From assembly GCA_019243445.1 (NCBI GenBank), contig JAFAUH010000219.1, forward strand, positions 1-50,369: a stretch of 50,369 bases of DNA, written 5' to 3'. The position numbers and the translations under genes were made by a program. The stretch comes from Streptomycetaceae bacterium. Lineage in GTDB: Bacteria; Actinomycetota; Actinomycetes; Streptomycetales; Streptomycetaceae. The notes under the pieces are model-generated. The model saw only the letters and a list, made by a program, of their open reading frames with translations. It had not been told where the DNA came from and searched no databases. Shown piece after piece: positions 1-8,027 of this stretch (position 1 is its first letter; every line of letters starts with the position of its first letter).

Positions 1-201
1 CTGACCCCCGAGGACCACAACAGCCCTATGGGTCTGATCCTGCGCATCATCACGGACACCAAGAAGCCCGAGGACCAGGAGGACGAGCCCGAGGCCCCGC
101 CGGCACCGGAGGGCCGTCTGCCCAAGGCCGACCCCAAGCTCGTCGGCCAGGTGATGGACGCGGCCCTACTCAAGGGCCCGGACCCGTTCCGCATGGGCTG
201 A
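1..201 (+). CDS. C-terminal end of an unidentified protein (partial)
   Basis: The reading frame is open from the first base to a TGA at 199-201, giving 66 residues. It has an acidic, Pro/Glu-rich middle and ends DPFRMG. A strong hairpin follows directly, which fits a real gene end. The start lies outside the window and I do not recognise the family. Confidence 0.6.
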   Translation: MTPEDHNSPMGLILRIITDTKKPEDQEDEPEAPPAPEGRLPKADPKLVGQVMDAALLKGPDPFRMG

Positions 202-216
202 ACCTCGCGCACGCAA

Positions 217-253
217 AAGCGCCCGCCCCCGAACGTCCAGGGGGCGGGCGCTT
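217..253. terminator. Bidirectional hairpin between convergent genes
   Basis: A perfect 14-bp GC-rich stem (217-230 with 240-253) and a 9-nt loop lie between the end of the partial gene and the end of the ParB-like gene. Position and strength fit a shared terminator. There is no clear U-run. Confidence 0.75.
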
Positions 254-271
254 CGCTGTGCTGAGCCGGGT

Positions 272-1159
272 TCAGGCCCCTTCCGAGTCCGGCGGCTTCA
301 TCGCCGTCCGAATCCGATGATCCGTCCGGCTGAGGAACTGCAGGAACTCCCGCAGCAGCCCCTCCACGGCGGCAGGGTCGCACTGGAGAGCCGTGGCGAG
401 GACACCGCCCCCCATTCCGTCGTACACGGCCTTCTGCTTCTCCAGCAGGCCATGCAGTGCCTCCACGGCGCGGGTGCTGTCGTTCTCGACGATCTCCGCG
501 TCCTCGATCTCGCCGTCACCGTCCGCGGTACGCCGCGCTGGGGGCACCGCCGGCGCCTCGACGACGAACCCCCGGGCCGCCGCCGCCTTCCGCAGTGAGG
601 CCGCCGTCCGCTTCTGTCCCGCCGCCTCCACATCTGCGACGACCAGCTCCGCTTTGGTCTTCCCGTCCCCGGCCGGGTCATCGCACGGCTCCATCAGCGG
701 GGCCAGCACCTTGGCCTGCGAGGCATTGAAGGGCTTGTCAGAAATTTCTGACAGCGGGGCGATCTTGAGGAGCCGGGCCGCATCGTTGACCAGCTCGTAC
801 ACGTAGCCGCGCGCCATGTGCAGGCGGTGCTTCGCGTACTCGTCGAGGGTAGGGAACTCCTCGTCCTCGGTGTAGAGGTCATCCTCGACCAGGACGCGCA
901 GCGCGACGCCCGTCTCGATCGTCCACCGCAGCTTGGACCAGGCGACGCTCTTGGACCGGGTCCGCTCAGCATCCATCAGCGCGGCCTCGACCGCCTTGAG
1001 CCGTTCCTTGCGGTCGACGGGCAACTGTGCCGGGTCGATCGGCTCCGCGTTGTACGGGCCGCGCTTCACCAGGTCGTTGATGAACGACTCGTCGTCCCAG
1101 CCGTCGTCCTCATTGGCGTCCGTGGTGCTCAGGGCACTCCCGACGTTAACCATGCTCAC
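272..1159 (-). CDS. ParB-like plasmid partition protein
   Basis: A 295-residue protein. Its GTG start overlaps the parA stop (GTGA), so the two are translationally coupled. Residues about 100-135 (LDEYAKHRLHMARGYVYELV) look like the helix-turn-helix of ParB/KorB-type centromere-binding proteins. The N-terminus and the region around residue 220 are acidic. I do not see the classical ParB N-terminal nuclease motif, so this is a divergent ParB-like adaptor named mainly from its HTH and its place after parA. It probably binds a parS-like site nearby and recruits ParA. Confidence 0.75.
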   Translation of the reverse strand: MSMVNVGSALSTTDANEDDGWDDESFINDLVKRGPYNAEPIDPAQLPVDRKERLKAVEAALMDAERTRSKSVAWSKLRWTIETGVALRVLVEDDLYTEDEEFPTLDEYAKHRLHMARGYVYELVNDAARLLKIAPLSEISDKPFNASQAKVLAPLMEPCDDPAGDGKTKAELVVADVEAAGQKRTAASLRKAAAARGFVVEAPAVPPARRTADGDGEIEDAEIVENDSTRAVEALHGLLEKQKAVYDGMGGGVLATALQCDPAAVEGLLREFLQFLSRTDHRIRTAMKPPDSEGA

Positions 1160-2079
1160 ACTCCCTTCAGGGCGAACAGAACGCCGGCGAACTGGTCCAT
1201 GTCACGCGAGGCGTTGTCCCTCGGAGCGTAGAGCCGGGTCGGCTTGTACTCCCCAACCGCCTCGACCACCTTCACCGAGCGGCGGAGCGGAGCGATCACC
1301 GCATGGGGGTAGTCCTTGGCCACCTGGAACGCGGTCGCCTGCATGACCTTGGTCTTGTCCCACTCGTTGAGGATCACCGCGCGGAGTTCCAGCTTGGGGT
1401 TCACCGTGTCCCGCACGGTAGTCCACGACTTGTGCAGGTCGCTGACGCCCAGCATGTCGAAGCGGCCGGCCTGCGTCGGCACGATGAGGTCATCAGCAGC
1501 CGAGAGGGCCGACACCGTGATGATGCCCAGCGTGGGGCCGCAGTCGATGATGTCGACATCGAACCGCCGGTCGGCAGCGATCCCGCGCTCGATGCAGCCC
1601 TCCCGGCCGGGGAGGGTGTTCTCCGACTCGACCCGGCCGAGCTTGGACCCGCCGGGCACGATCCACAGGCCCTTGTACTTGGTCGGATAGGTGGCCTCTG
1701 CCAGGGTGCACTTCCTGAAGAAGACGTGCGCGAGGCTCATCCGCTTCTTGGGCTCCAGGTCCTCGGGGTACTGCGGGACCAGCCACTCGGGCAGGGAGGC
1801 CCGCTGGGGGTCCCCTCCGATGACCCGGACCGTCAGGCCCCGGGCCACAAGGGCGGCCGCCAGCTCGACCGTGGTGGTCGTCTTGCCCGCGCCCCCCTTC
1901 TGGTTGGCGATGACGATGATGCGCGGCACGGGGACCGGGCGGAACATTGCGGGAACGAGCAGCTGAGGCCGCCAGTTGCTCCAGTGCACTGTCTCGTCCC
2001 ACCCCGTGACGATGTCCAGGAAGGCGAGATCGTCAGACAGCCGCGGGAGCGGTACGGTCTGCGCTTGTGTGATTGACAT
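1156..2079 (-). CDS. parA: ParA-family partition ATPase
   Basis: A 307-residue ParA/Soj-type ATPase for plasmid segregation. The deviant Walker A motif KGGAGKTT lies at residues 61-68, followed by VIGGDPQRASL. DVDIIDCGPTLG is the switch/Walker B region, and ADDLIVPTQAGRFD follows. I chose the ATG at 2077-2079 because the upstream extension (to 2310) is Arg-rich and reads like non-coding sequence. The start has no strong ribosome binding site. The downstream ParB-like gene overlaps by 4 bp, giving a normal two-gene partition operon. Confidence 0.92.
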   Translation of the reverse strand: MSITQAQTVPLPRLSDDLAFLDIVTGWDETVHWSNWRPQLLVPAMFRPVPVPRIIVIANQKGGAGKTTTTVELAAALVARGLTVRVIGGDPQRASLPEWLVPQYPEDLEPKKRMSLAHVFFRKCTLAEATYPTKYKGLWIVPGGSKLGRVESENTLPGREGCIERGIAADRRFDVDIIDCGPTLGIITVSALSAADDLIVPTQAGRFDMLGVSDLHKSWTTVRDTVNPKLELRAVILNEWDKTKVMQATAFQVAKDYPHAVIAPLRRSVKVVEAVGEYKPTRLYAPRDNASRDMDQFAGVLFALKGV

Positions 2080-2109
2080 AGCCCGCACCGTAACGGGTTC
2101 ACACGCACG

Positions 2110-2140
2110 CGCGGCCCGTCTCCACCAGGAACGGGCCGCG
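2110..2140. terminator. Hairpin upstream of parA
   Basis: A perfect 10-bp stem (2110-2119 with 2131-2140) with an 11-nt loop lies between the small gene at 2159-2434 and parA. It could end leftward transcription or act as a partition-associated dyad. There is no U-run. Confidence 0.5.
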
Positions 2141-2158
2141 TAGCCTTGGAGCCGGGGA

Positions 2159-2434
2159 TCAACCTGCAGGTGGCAGCGCACGCCGAGCCTGCGGCCGCCG
2201 CGCCGGAGAACCGCCCGAACCGCTCGCCCTGGGGACGTCCTCCCGCTCAACGTGCACGGTCGGCGCCCGCGCCGGCTGCACGTCCAGGACGACGCGCAGA
2301 CCGCCGCCACGGTGCGAGAGCCGGGTCGGCTCGCTCGTCCGCAGCGCCGTGCACGACCGCAGCAGCGGCAGCAGTACCTCCAGGACTTCCTCGCCGAGTG
2401 CTTTGTCGTCCGTCATCACTCGCAGTTGCACCAT
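2159..2434 (-). CDS. Small protein of unknown function
   Basis: A 91-residue protein whose ATG overlaps the stop of the exonuclease gene (TGATG), which supports translational coupling. The N-terminus (MVQLRVMTDDKALGEEVLEV) looks like a small alpha/beta fold. The C-terminal third is Arg/Ala/Pro-rich and probably disordered. I do not recognise a family. It lies between an exonuclease and parA. Confidence 0.6.
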   Translation of the reverse strand: MVQLRVMTDDKALGEEVLEVLLPLLRSCTALRTSEPTRLSHRGGGLRVVLDVQPARAPTVHVEREDVPRASGSGGSPARRPQARRALPPAG

Positions 2435-3918
2435 CAGCCCGTCGTCCCTTCACTGCAGCCGCCGGACCCTGCAGCCGCCGCCTTGTCTGTCTCGTAGCCT
2501 TTCCCCATGGCCCGGAGGCAGTCCAGGACCGCCCGGCAGTCCCCTGCCGCCCGGTGGCCGCCGTCGAGAGGCTGCCAGCGGTTGTTGCCGTGGTATTCCG
2601 ACCAGTCCCCCACCCAGTCCGAGTACGGGATCATCACGTCTTCGAACGTCATGCAGTCGAGCCAGGCCGCCGCCTGCTTCCGGGCCTCGGCGAGAGCCCG
2701 CTCCCGCAGCTCATCGGGAACGGTCCCCGTGTCCGCCACCTCCTCAGCGGCCTCCCGCGTAGCGCGGTCGAGGTAGTGGAGCGTCAGCTCGTGCCGCAGC
2801 CGGCCGATGTCGTACACGTCGTTGTAGATCAGGCAGCGCTTGTGGTCGAGCAGGCCGGTCAGCTTCACGAGCACGTCAGAGAAGGTGGGTGCCTCAGCGA
2901 CGTCGGAGTCCGTAATGCCGTGAACCTCTGAGGCTTCGTCCGGAATCGGCTCGCCCGGATTCAGGAGCGTATCGAGCAGGACCTCCCCACTGGACGAGAG
3001 CACCGCGACCTCAACGATGCGCGCCTCGGAGTGCAGGCCCGTCGTCTCCGTGTCAAGCACCACAACGTCCGGATCGACGAGCGCGGCCGCAGCCCACGCC
3101 TTGCGCTCCTCAGCGGCCCGCCGCTCCCGCTCCCGGCGTTCCCGCTCCTGCCGCTCGTATCGCTCCTGATACTCGACACGGAGCCGTTCCTGCTCCCGCT
3201 CGTGCGCCTCTTTGCACGGAGGGCACCGACGCGGCCAGTCGGGCCACCACATCGAGTCCGGCAGGTCCGTACGCTCCGCACGCAGCAGCCAGTCCTTCTC
3301 CTTGAGATAGGCCCGCGCCGCCTTCTTGGACCCGATCTTCACCGTGCAGTTGTCGGCGGAGCACACGGTCACCTCGGCGATCCACGCCTCGACCCGCTCC
3401 CGCTTTTTCTCCAGCTGGGTCTGCCGGCAGCTCTGGCAACGGCGGTGCGCCTTCGGGTAGGGGCGCTCGCGGACCGTGTCGCAGCCCGCGCACGTCCGCG
3501 CCAGCAGCCGCAGCCGCTCCTGCCGCTTCCGCTCCCCGCACACTGTGCAGGGACGTCCCCGCAGAATCTCGTCACGGACCTTGTCGCACTCCGGGCAGGT
3601 CCGCAGGGCCGCCATCTTGGCCTTGGTCGAGGACGCCAAAGGCTTCATCTTCACCGCGGCCCCGGGGTCGTACAGCGCGATATCGCCGTACTTCCGGGTG
3701 CGGATGTACGCGAGGACGGACTGACCCTCGGCCAGCTTGAGCCGGTCCTCACCGAGTTGGGTCTGCGTACGGAGGTACGGCGGAGCCTGCCCCCAGCCGT
3801 ATACCGGGACGCCGTCGAGGTGGTCCCAGGGCTTTCCCCGGGCGACCCGGGCCGGGTCCTGCTCCGTCCGGCCGGACGGGATCTGCCCCGTCTCCAGCGC
3901 CGCCGTCACCGTGGTCAC
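2434..3918 (-). CDS. DnaQ-like 3'-5' exonuclease with N-terminal zinc-finger region
   Basis: A 494-residue protein. Residues about 108-235 hold several Cys pairs (CPEC, CTVC, CAGC, CQSC, CPPC), likely zinc ribbons that bind DNA or RNA. They are followed by a highly charged helix (about 236-275). From about residue 285 there is a DEDDh exonuclease domain: VVVLDTETTGL carries Asp289 and Glu291, YNDVYDIGRL gives the middle Asp, and HRAAGDC supplies the final His and Asp. GGGAGG sits 6 nt before the ATG. DnaQ-fold nucleases of this type are common on actinomycete plasmids; the substrate is not known. Confidence 0.85.
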   Translation of the reverse strand: MTTVTAALETGQIPSGRTEQDPARVARGKPWDHLDGVPVYGWGQAPPYLRTQTQLGEDRLKLAEGQSVLAYIRTRKYGDIALYDPGAAVKMKPLASSTKAKMAALRTCPECDKVRDEILRGRPCTVCGERKRQERLRLLARTCAGCDTVRERPYPKAHRRCQSCRQTQLEKKRERVEAWIAEVTVCSADNCTVKIGSKKAARAYLKEKDWLLRAERTDLPDSMWWPDWPRRCPPCKEAHEREQERLRVEYQERYERQERERRERERRAAEERKAWAAAALVDPDVVVLDTETTGLHSEARIVEVAVLSSSGEVLLDTLLNPGEPIPDEASEVHGITDSDVAEAPTFSDVLVKLTGLLDHKRCLIYNDVYDIGRLRHELTLHYLDRATREAAEEVADTGTVPDELRERALAEARKQAAAWLDCMTFEDVMIPYSDWVGDWSEYHGNNRWQPLDGGHRAAGDCRAVLDCLRAMGKGYETDKAAAAGSGGCSEGTTG

Positions 3919-3960
3919 GTAAACCTCCCAAAGCTCTCTCAGGCAATTTCAACGCTAGCA

Positions 3961-3989
3961 TTCATAAACCCATCTCGCAGCAATTTCAA
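3961..3989 (-). promoter_or_regulatory. Candidate promoter of the exonuclease operon
   Basis: On the minus strand there is a TTGAAA box (3984-3989), a 17-bp spacer and TATGAA (3961-3966), 43 bp before the exonuclease start. The 10-mer GCAATTTCAA occurs twice, at 3943-3952 and 3980-3989, and could be a regulator site. The region is much richer in A and T than its neighbours. Confidence 0.4.
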
Positions 3990-4045
3990 ACCTTTCCACT
4001 TTTCGGGGTAAGGCCCTTTATATCCGTGCGCGCAAAGCCGGAAAC

Positions 4046-4063
4046 TAAAAGGATCTCCTTTAA
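4046..4063. promoter_or_regulatory. Operator-like dyad, copy 1 (AAAGGAnnTCCTTT)
   Basis: TAAAAGGATCTCCTTTAA contains the dyad AAAGGA-N2-TCCTTT. The exact reverse complement of all 18 bp occurs at 4646-4663. This copy lies just downstream of the 185-residue gene and upstream of the exonuclease operon, near a TATAAA sequence on the minus strand. Confidence 0.55.
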
Positions 4064-4078
4064 TTTACCCGGTTGGGG

Positions 4079-4636
4079 TCATCCGGACGCAGCGGGCCCG
4101 TACCGGGCCAGAGCTTCCCGGACGATGCGCGGGACCGGATATAGCTGCTTGGACAGCTCGTCGCGCATGGTCTTTTCCGCATCGCTGAAGACCAGGCCGG
4201 AACCGACCAGGCCGCGCTCGCGCAGCTCCCGCAGGGGTTTCTCCGAGACCCGCCAGGCCGCCGTACGCAGCCGGGTGACCAGGTCAGCCGGGAGCTTGTA
4301 GTTCCGCTGGCGCATCGTGACACCGAGGCTCGGCCCCGGCCAGCGGCCCGCAAGCGCGAGCTCCTCCTCCTCGACCATCGTCAGCGGCCGCCACGGGCCG
4401 GCCAGATCCGGCTCAGCAAGGCGCCGCTCGACGGCACGGGCGACCACGGTCTCCAGCCCCGGCCACTCCACCGGCCGCATCCGAGCAACGATGATCCGCG
4501 CCTCTTTCTTCGTATTCCCCTGCCGGACGAGTTCTTCCAGCGTCGCCTTTTGCTCCTCCGCGTACCGCTTTTTGAGAAGGTCGAGCTGGCCCGCCAGATA
4601 GGCGTAAATCCACACGGTCACAGGCACTTTCTCCAT
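4079..4636 (-). CDS. Putative plasmid regulator, unknown family
   Basis: A 185-residue charged protein that I do not recognise. The C-terminal half contains YKLPADLVTRLRTAAWRVSE, which resembles the strand-helix-helix of ribbon-helix-helix or related plasmid DNA-binding proteins. Identical 18-bp dyads flank the gene, one covering its own promoter region and the other upstream of the next leftward operon. Autoregulation and control of the exonuclease/parAB block are therefore plausible, but this is inference. Confidence 0.65.
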   Translation of the reverse strand: MEKVPVTVWIYAYLAGQLDLLKKRYAEEQKATLEELVRQGNTKKEARIIVARMRPVEWPGLETVVARAVERRLAEPDLAGPWRPLTMVEEEELALAGRWPGPSLGVTMRQRNYKLPADLVTRLRTAAWRVSEKPLRELRERGLVGSGLVFSDAEKTMRDELSKQLYPVPRIVREALARYGPAASG

Positions 4637-4645
4637 GGAGCTATC

Positions 4646-4663
4646 TTAAAGGAGATCCTTTTA
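4646..4663. promoter_or_regulatory. Operator-like dyad, copy 2
   Basis: TTAAAGGAGATCCTTTTA begins 10 bp upstream of the ATG of the 185-residue gene and overlaps a TAGATA -10-like box on the minus strand. It is the reverse complement of the copy at 4046-4063. It fits an autoregulatory operator. Confidence 0.55.
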
Positions 4664-4821
4664 TCTAGGCTGGTTCGTCCAGATTTGGCCCCGGCAAGTC
4701 GGGACGGTCGGTGGCTGGGCTCGCTTCGCGTGCGGCCCCGTCGTCGACCGCAGACCGTGGACAGCATGATCGGTCCTGAGTCTCGGGTGGCCTGGACCGT
4801 GACGATCAACAACACAGGAGC

Positions 4822-4911
4822 ATGGCCGAGGCCGGGGAGGGGTTGCGGGAGACATACGCGCGCCTGCTCGGTCGGCTGCGAGCATCGTCGGGGCTGACTT
4901 TCGTGGGCTGA
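4822..4911 (+). pseudogene. Possible truncated XRE-type regulator start
   Basis: A 29-codon frame with AGGAG just before its ATG. Its end, YARLLGRLRASSGLTFVG, resembles the first helices of XRE-family regulators (LGxxLRxLRxxxGLS) and then stops. The rest of the gap 4664-5104 shows no gene apart from this and two hairpins. It could be a decayed gene or a chance frame. Confidence 0.3.
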
Positions 4912-4965
4912 GGTCGAGTCAGCTTGGAGGGGAGTGCTGCCGGTTGTCGTCTGCGGGACACAGGC

Positions 4966-5005
4966 CCGGGAGGGTGCTCCGCGGCGCCGCGGAGCACCCT
5001 CCCGG
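4966..5005. repeat. Perfect 40-bp palindrome
   Basis: Every base from 4966 to 5005 pairs with its mirror about the centre at 4985/4986 (core GCGGCGCCGC). There is no loop, so it can form a cruciform or a very stable hairpin. It lies in a gene-poor gap and is followed at once by a second hairpin. Confidence 0.85.
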
Positions 5006-5011
5006 CATGGC

Positions 5012-5055
5012 GAGCCCCCAGCCGGATCGGCGCTTAAACAGCCGACTGGGGGCTC
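5012..5055. repeat. Second hairpin in the gene-poor gap
   Basis: Two 14-bp arms (5012-5025 and 5042-5055) match with a single mismatch around a 16-nt loop. With the 40-bp palindrome it makes a tandem of strong secondary structures. A terminator, a single-strand origin or a protein-binding site are all possible. Confidence 0.65.
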
Positions 5056-5104
5056 CGTACGCCCGCGCCCACGGGGGGAGGCGACGGGCGGCTCTGGGGA
5101 GTGG

Positions 5105-5494
5105 TCAGGTGGATGAGGCCGCCGGGCGGTCGCTTTCGAGCCGGTCGAGACGCTCGTAGAGCGCCCGGACCATCCGGGCGCGCTGCTTCACACACCGGAC
5201 GGTGCCCCGGCATGGCGAGGACAGCCGGCGGTCCGCCTCACCGAGCACCACCTTGGCCAGGATCCGCATATCACTGTCCGTAGACAGCTCACCGCACAGC
5301 CGCCGCACGTCGCTCGCGACGGCACGGGCGTGTCCGGTCAGCTGCAGGGCGATCTGCTCGCAGTCACTCGGCGGCAGCTCCGCCGTATCCGGCCAAGCCA
5401 GAACCGCCTTGACCAGCGACATGTGCGGCTCGCGGTCAAGCGGCAGCACCCCGAGCCGTCCCTCGGGGTCGTACACCACGGTGTACTCACTCAT
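5105..5494 (-). CDS. Protein of unknown function
   Basis: A 129-residue protein starting MSEYTVVYDPEGRLGVLP. The ATG at 5492-5494 overlaps the upstream stop by 4 bp. The C-terminal part is helical and basic (AKVVLGEADRRL, MVRALYERLDRLESD). No recognised family. Part of a two-gene unit diverging from the XRE regulator. Confidence 0.65.
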   Translation of the reverse strand: MSEYTVVYDPEGRLGVLPLDREPHMSLVKAVLAWPDTAELPPSDCEQIALQLTGHARAVASDVRRLCGELSTDSDMRILAKVVLGEADRRLSSPCRGTVRCVKQRARMVRALYERLDRLESDRPAASST

Positions 5495-6000
5495 GAGGCC
5501 ACCGCCAGGGAAACCAGCGGCTTGTCTACCACGGTCAGCGCGTCGTACAGCTGACATGCCTCAATACCCACCGACACCCCTGTGAGGGCCGGTTCGCCAT
5601 GCCTGTCGTCCCGTACATCCCACCTCGGCCGGCTCAGCCAGGCCGCAGCCAACGAGCCGTCCGCGCCCCGCACCGGCACCAGGAGCCAGACCTCGAGCGA
5701 GAGAACCCGCACCCCCTCGACGTCCCCCCACAAGTGAGCCAAACCGCCCTCCACGATCACGATCAGCTCATGACGGGTGTAGTCGGCCAACACCGAATAC
5801 CCGTGCTTGACGGACAGTTTCAGGACGTCGAGGGCAGCAAGACCGCGCTGCAGGGGGATCACGACCGCGTCCCGGCCGGCACCACACTGAACGAGCCGGG
5901 TGGACGCGAGAGTAGCCGCGCACAGCCGTTTAAAGGTCTCTCGGTCGGGATTGATCAGGGCGGACCACGTTGGGGTGACGGGCTTGTGAGACTTGGCCAT
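5491..6000 (-). CDS. Protein of unknown function
   Basis: A 169-residue protein starting MAKSHKPVTPTWSALINPDRETF. I preferred this start over an upstream in-frame ATG at 6075, which would cross the divergent promoter region. The middle has hydrophobic strands (HELIVIVEGGLAHLWGDV, VLSLEVWLLVPV). No recognised family. It diverges from the XRE regulator at 6078 and is coupled to the gene at 5105-5494. Confidence 0.65.
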   Translation of the reverse strand: MAKSHKPVTPTWSALINPDRETFKRLCAATLASTRLVQCGAGRDAVVIPLQRGLAALDVLKLSVKHGYSVLADYTRHELIVIVEGGLAHLWGDVEGVRVLSLEVWLLVPVRGADGSLAAAWLSRPRWDVRDDRHGEPALTGVSVGIEACQLYDALTVVDKPLVSLAVAS

Positions 6001-6016
6001 AACCGGACCGTACGGG

Positions 6017-6051
6017 CGGTATACCGGCGTTAGACCACACGATCCGTGTGG
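6017..6051. promoter_or_regulatory. Two dyads in the divergent promoter region
   Basis: CGGTATACCG (6017-6026) is a perfect palindrome, and CCACACG-N3-CGTGTGG (6035-6051) is a 7-bp dyad. Both lie in the 77-bp gap between divergent genes, where the neighbouring XRE protein may bind. Confidence 0.45.
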
Positions 6052-6077
6052 GTTACCGACTCCGGTCCGGAGCACCC

Positions 6078-7319
6078 ATGGACAACTTCCAGTTCGGCCG
6101 CCGCGTCAACTACTGGCGCACCCGCAGACGCATGACCCGGCAGGAGTTCGCGAACCTCATGGGTAAAAGCCTGCGTTGGGTCGAGGAGCTGGAGGGCGGC
6201 CGCCGTCAGGCCGACCCGCAGTTGTCCGTGATGCGGCTCGCCGCCCTGCGACTGGGCATCTCGTTGGAGCGGCTGCTCGCCGACGTCACCGATGCCGAGT
6301 GCGTCAGCGACAGCGAGATCGACACCGTACGCCGCGCACTGCAGCGCCACGACGTCATCACTGGAACCTGTGACGACTCCTCCGCCGAGCCGGTCCCCGT
6401 CGAGAGGCTGCGCCGTTCCCTGGCCTACGCCAGGACCGGCTTCCAGGCCGGCCACTTCGCGCAGCTGAGCAGCACGATCCCGGCACTGCTCGTGGACGCG
6501 ACCCGGGCCGCCCAACGTCACCACGGTGACGACCAGCTCACCTCCTACGAACTGCTATCCCTCACCTTGGAGCTGGTTGAGGCCGTCGCCATCAAATGGG
6601 GCGACACCGAACTCGCACTCATCGCCGGGCACCGCGCAGTCGCCGCCGCCGAGCGCTCCGAGAACCCCGTCATCATGGCCAGCGCCGCGCGCCACCTCGG
6701 TGACGCGATGACCAACCACGGCCAGGCGGCGGCCGCCGCCCACTTCGTGCTCACCGCCGCCAACCGGCTCCAGGAAGATCTACTGCGCAGCGGCCCCGAC
6801 GGCTACAGCGTGCTGGGGATGCTCTACCTCAAGGGAGCCATGGCGACCGCGGCCGCGAGCGAGGCCGACGACCGCAACCCCGCCCGGCACGCCCGCCAGG
6901 TCCCCGAGTTCCTCGACCAGGCCGACGAGCACGCCAGCCGTCTCGGCACCGACGACAACCGGCTATGGACCAGCTTCGGCCCCACCAACGTCTCGCTCTA
7001 CCGTGTCGCCGCGCACGTACAGCTCTCCGAAGGAGCCGACGCCGTGACGGTCGCCGCAGGCATCCCCGTCCAGGCCCTCGGCAACCTCCCGCGTGAGCGC
7101 CGCGCCCACCTGCTCGCCGACCGCGCCCTCGGCGAGATGCAGGCCGGACTACGCGAGAGGTCCGTCGATACGCTGCTGGAGGCCGAGCAACTGGCGCCTG
7201 AAGAGGTCCAATGCCGACCCCGCACAAAAAAGCTCGTCGAGGACCTGCGCCTACTCGGGACGGGGTCCGCCGAGTGCCGCTTGCGCGGGCTCGCTGATCG
7301 CTGTGGACTGCCCGGGTGA
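6078..7319 (+). CDS. XRE-family transcriptional regulator with helical repeat C-terminus
   Basis: A 413-residue protein. Residues 5-62 form an XRE helix-turn-helix (FGRRVNYWRTRRRMTRQEFA, then SLRWVEELEGGRRQADP). The rest is Ala/Leu-rich helical repeat resembling TPR, as in many large streptomycete XRE regulators. Its stop overlaps the GTG of the flavoprotein gene (GTGA). Such regulator-flavoprotein pairs recur in streptomycetes, so a shared function is likely, although the signal sensed is unknown. I chose the ATG at 6078 because the HTH starts at once after it. Confidence 0.85.
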   Translation: MDNFQFGRRVNYWRTRRRMTRQEFANLMGKSLRWVEELEGGRRQADPQLSVMRLAALRLGISLERLLADVTDAECVSDSEIDTVRRALQRHDVITGTCDDSSAEPVPVERLRRSLAYARTGFQAGHFAQLSSTIPALLVDATRAAQRHHGDDQLTSYELLSLTLELVEAVAIKWGDTELALIAGHRAVAAAERSENPVIMASAARHLGDAMTNHGQAAAAAHFVLTAANRLQEDLLRSGPDGYSVLGMLYLKGAMATAAASEADDRNPARHARQVPEFLDQADEHASRLGTDDNRLWTSFGPTNVSLYRVAAHVQLSEGADAVTVAAGIPVQALGNLPRERRAHLLADRALGEMQAGLRERSVDTLLEAEQLAPEEVQCRPRTKKLVEDLRLLGTGSAECRLRGLADRCGLPG

Positions 7320-7858
7320 CAACGACTCGCACCCTCTACCTGATTGCCTGCGCCGCCCCTCCTTCCCGCCGCCTGCAGATTCCCATCCGCGCTGCTCAGC
7401 AAGTCGGTTGGGACGTCTGCACGATCCTCACGCCCTCCGCGTACCGCTGGGCCACCGAGGACGCCGAGGGCGAGATCGAGGCCCTAGAGCAGCTCACCGG
7501 TCACCCCGTCCGGCACCAGTACAAACTCCCCAGCCAGCCGGACGTACTACCCCCGCCGGACGCGATCGTGGTCGCACCACTCACCAGCAACACCCTCAAC
7601 AAATGGGCCGCAGGCACGTCCGACACCCTCGCACTCGGCCTGATCACCGAGGCCATCGGCCTGAAGATCCCGACCATTGCCCTGCCGCACTGGAACGACG
7701 CCCAGGACGCCCACCCGGCCGTCCCGCGCAGCGTCGAGACCCTCCGCGCCGTCGGCGTCACCATCCTGCTCGGCGAAGGCGGGTTCATCCCCCACAAGCC
7801 CCGAAACGGCGACCTCGACGCGTACCCATGGCAAGCCGCCATCGACGCTCTGCCCTAG
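7316..7858 (+). CDS. Flavoprotein of the PPC decarboxylase/EpiD fold
   Basis: A 180-residue protein beginning with a Rossmann-like strand (RTLYLIACAAPPS). It carries PLTSNTLNKWAAGTSDTLA, which matches the P-x-S-N-T-x-x-K-x-A-x-G signature of the HFCD flavoprotein family (CoaC, EpiD). These bind FMN and often decarboxylate cysteine-derived groups. No RiPP precursor is visible beside it and it is coupled to an XRE regulator, so a redox-sensing or regulatory role is as likely as peptide modification. Confidence 0.8.
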   Translation: MTTTRTLYLIACAAPPSRRLQIPIRAAQQVGWDVCTILTPSAYRWATEDAEGEIEALEQLTGHPVRHQYKLPSQPDVLPPPDAIVVAPLTSNTLNKWAAGTSDTLALGLITEAIGLKIPTIALPHWNDAQDAHPAVPRSVETLRAVGVTILLGEGGFIPHKPRNGDLDAYPWQAAIDALP

Positions 7859-7904
7859 CCCCCTGGACAACCGTCTCCCACGCGAGACACCCGGCTTCCG
7901 CTTT

Positions 7905-7920
7905 CCCCATGCACATGGAG
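7905..7920. promoter_or_regulatory. CCCCATG-N2-CATGGGG palindrome, imperfect copy
   Basis: CCCCATGCACATGGAG has one mismatch to the palindrome that is perfect at 34884, 35772 and 35850. It lies between the flavoprotein gene and the gene starting at 8028, where a promoter would be. Confidence 0.5.
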
Positions 7921-8027
7921 AATCATGCTGCGCCTCCAACCTGTGCGGGCTCTGCTGCCGCAGCGGTCCGCCGATCCGTTCGCGAACTCGACCAACGGGC
8001 GTCCGGGCCAGCGGATACGGTGCTTAC

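Noticed and set aside
7316-7858. RiPP Cys decarboxylase and a second RiPP cluster
   Set aside because: No Cys-ending precursor or other modifying enzyme lies nearby; the coupled gene is a regulator.
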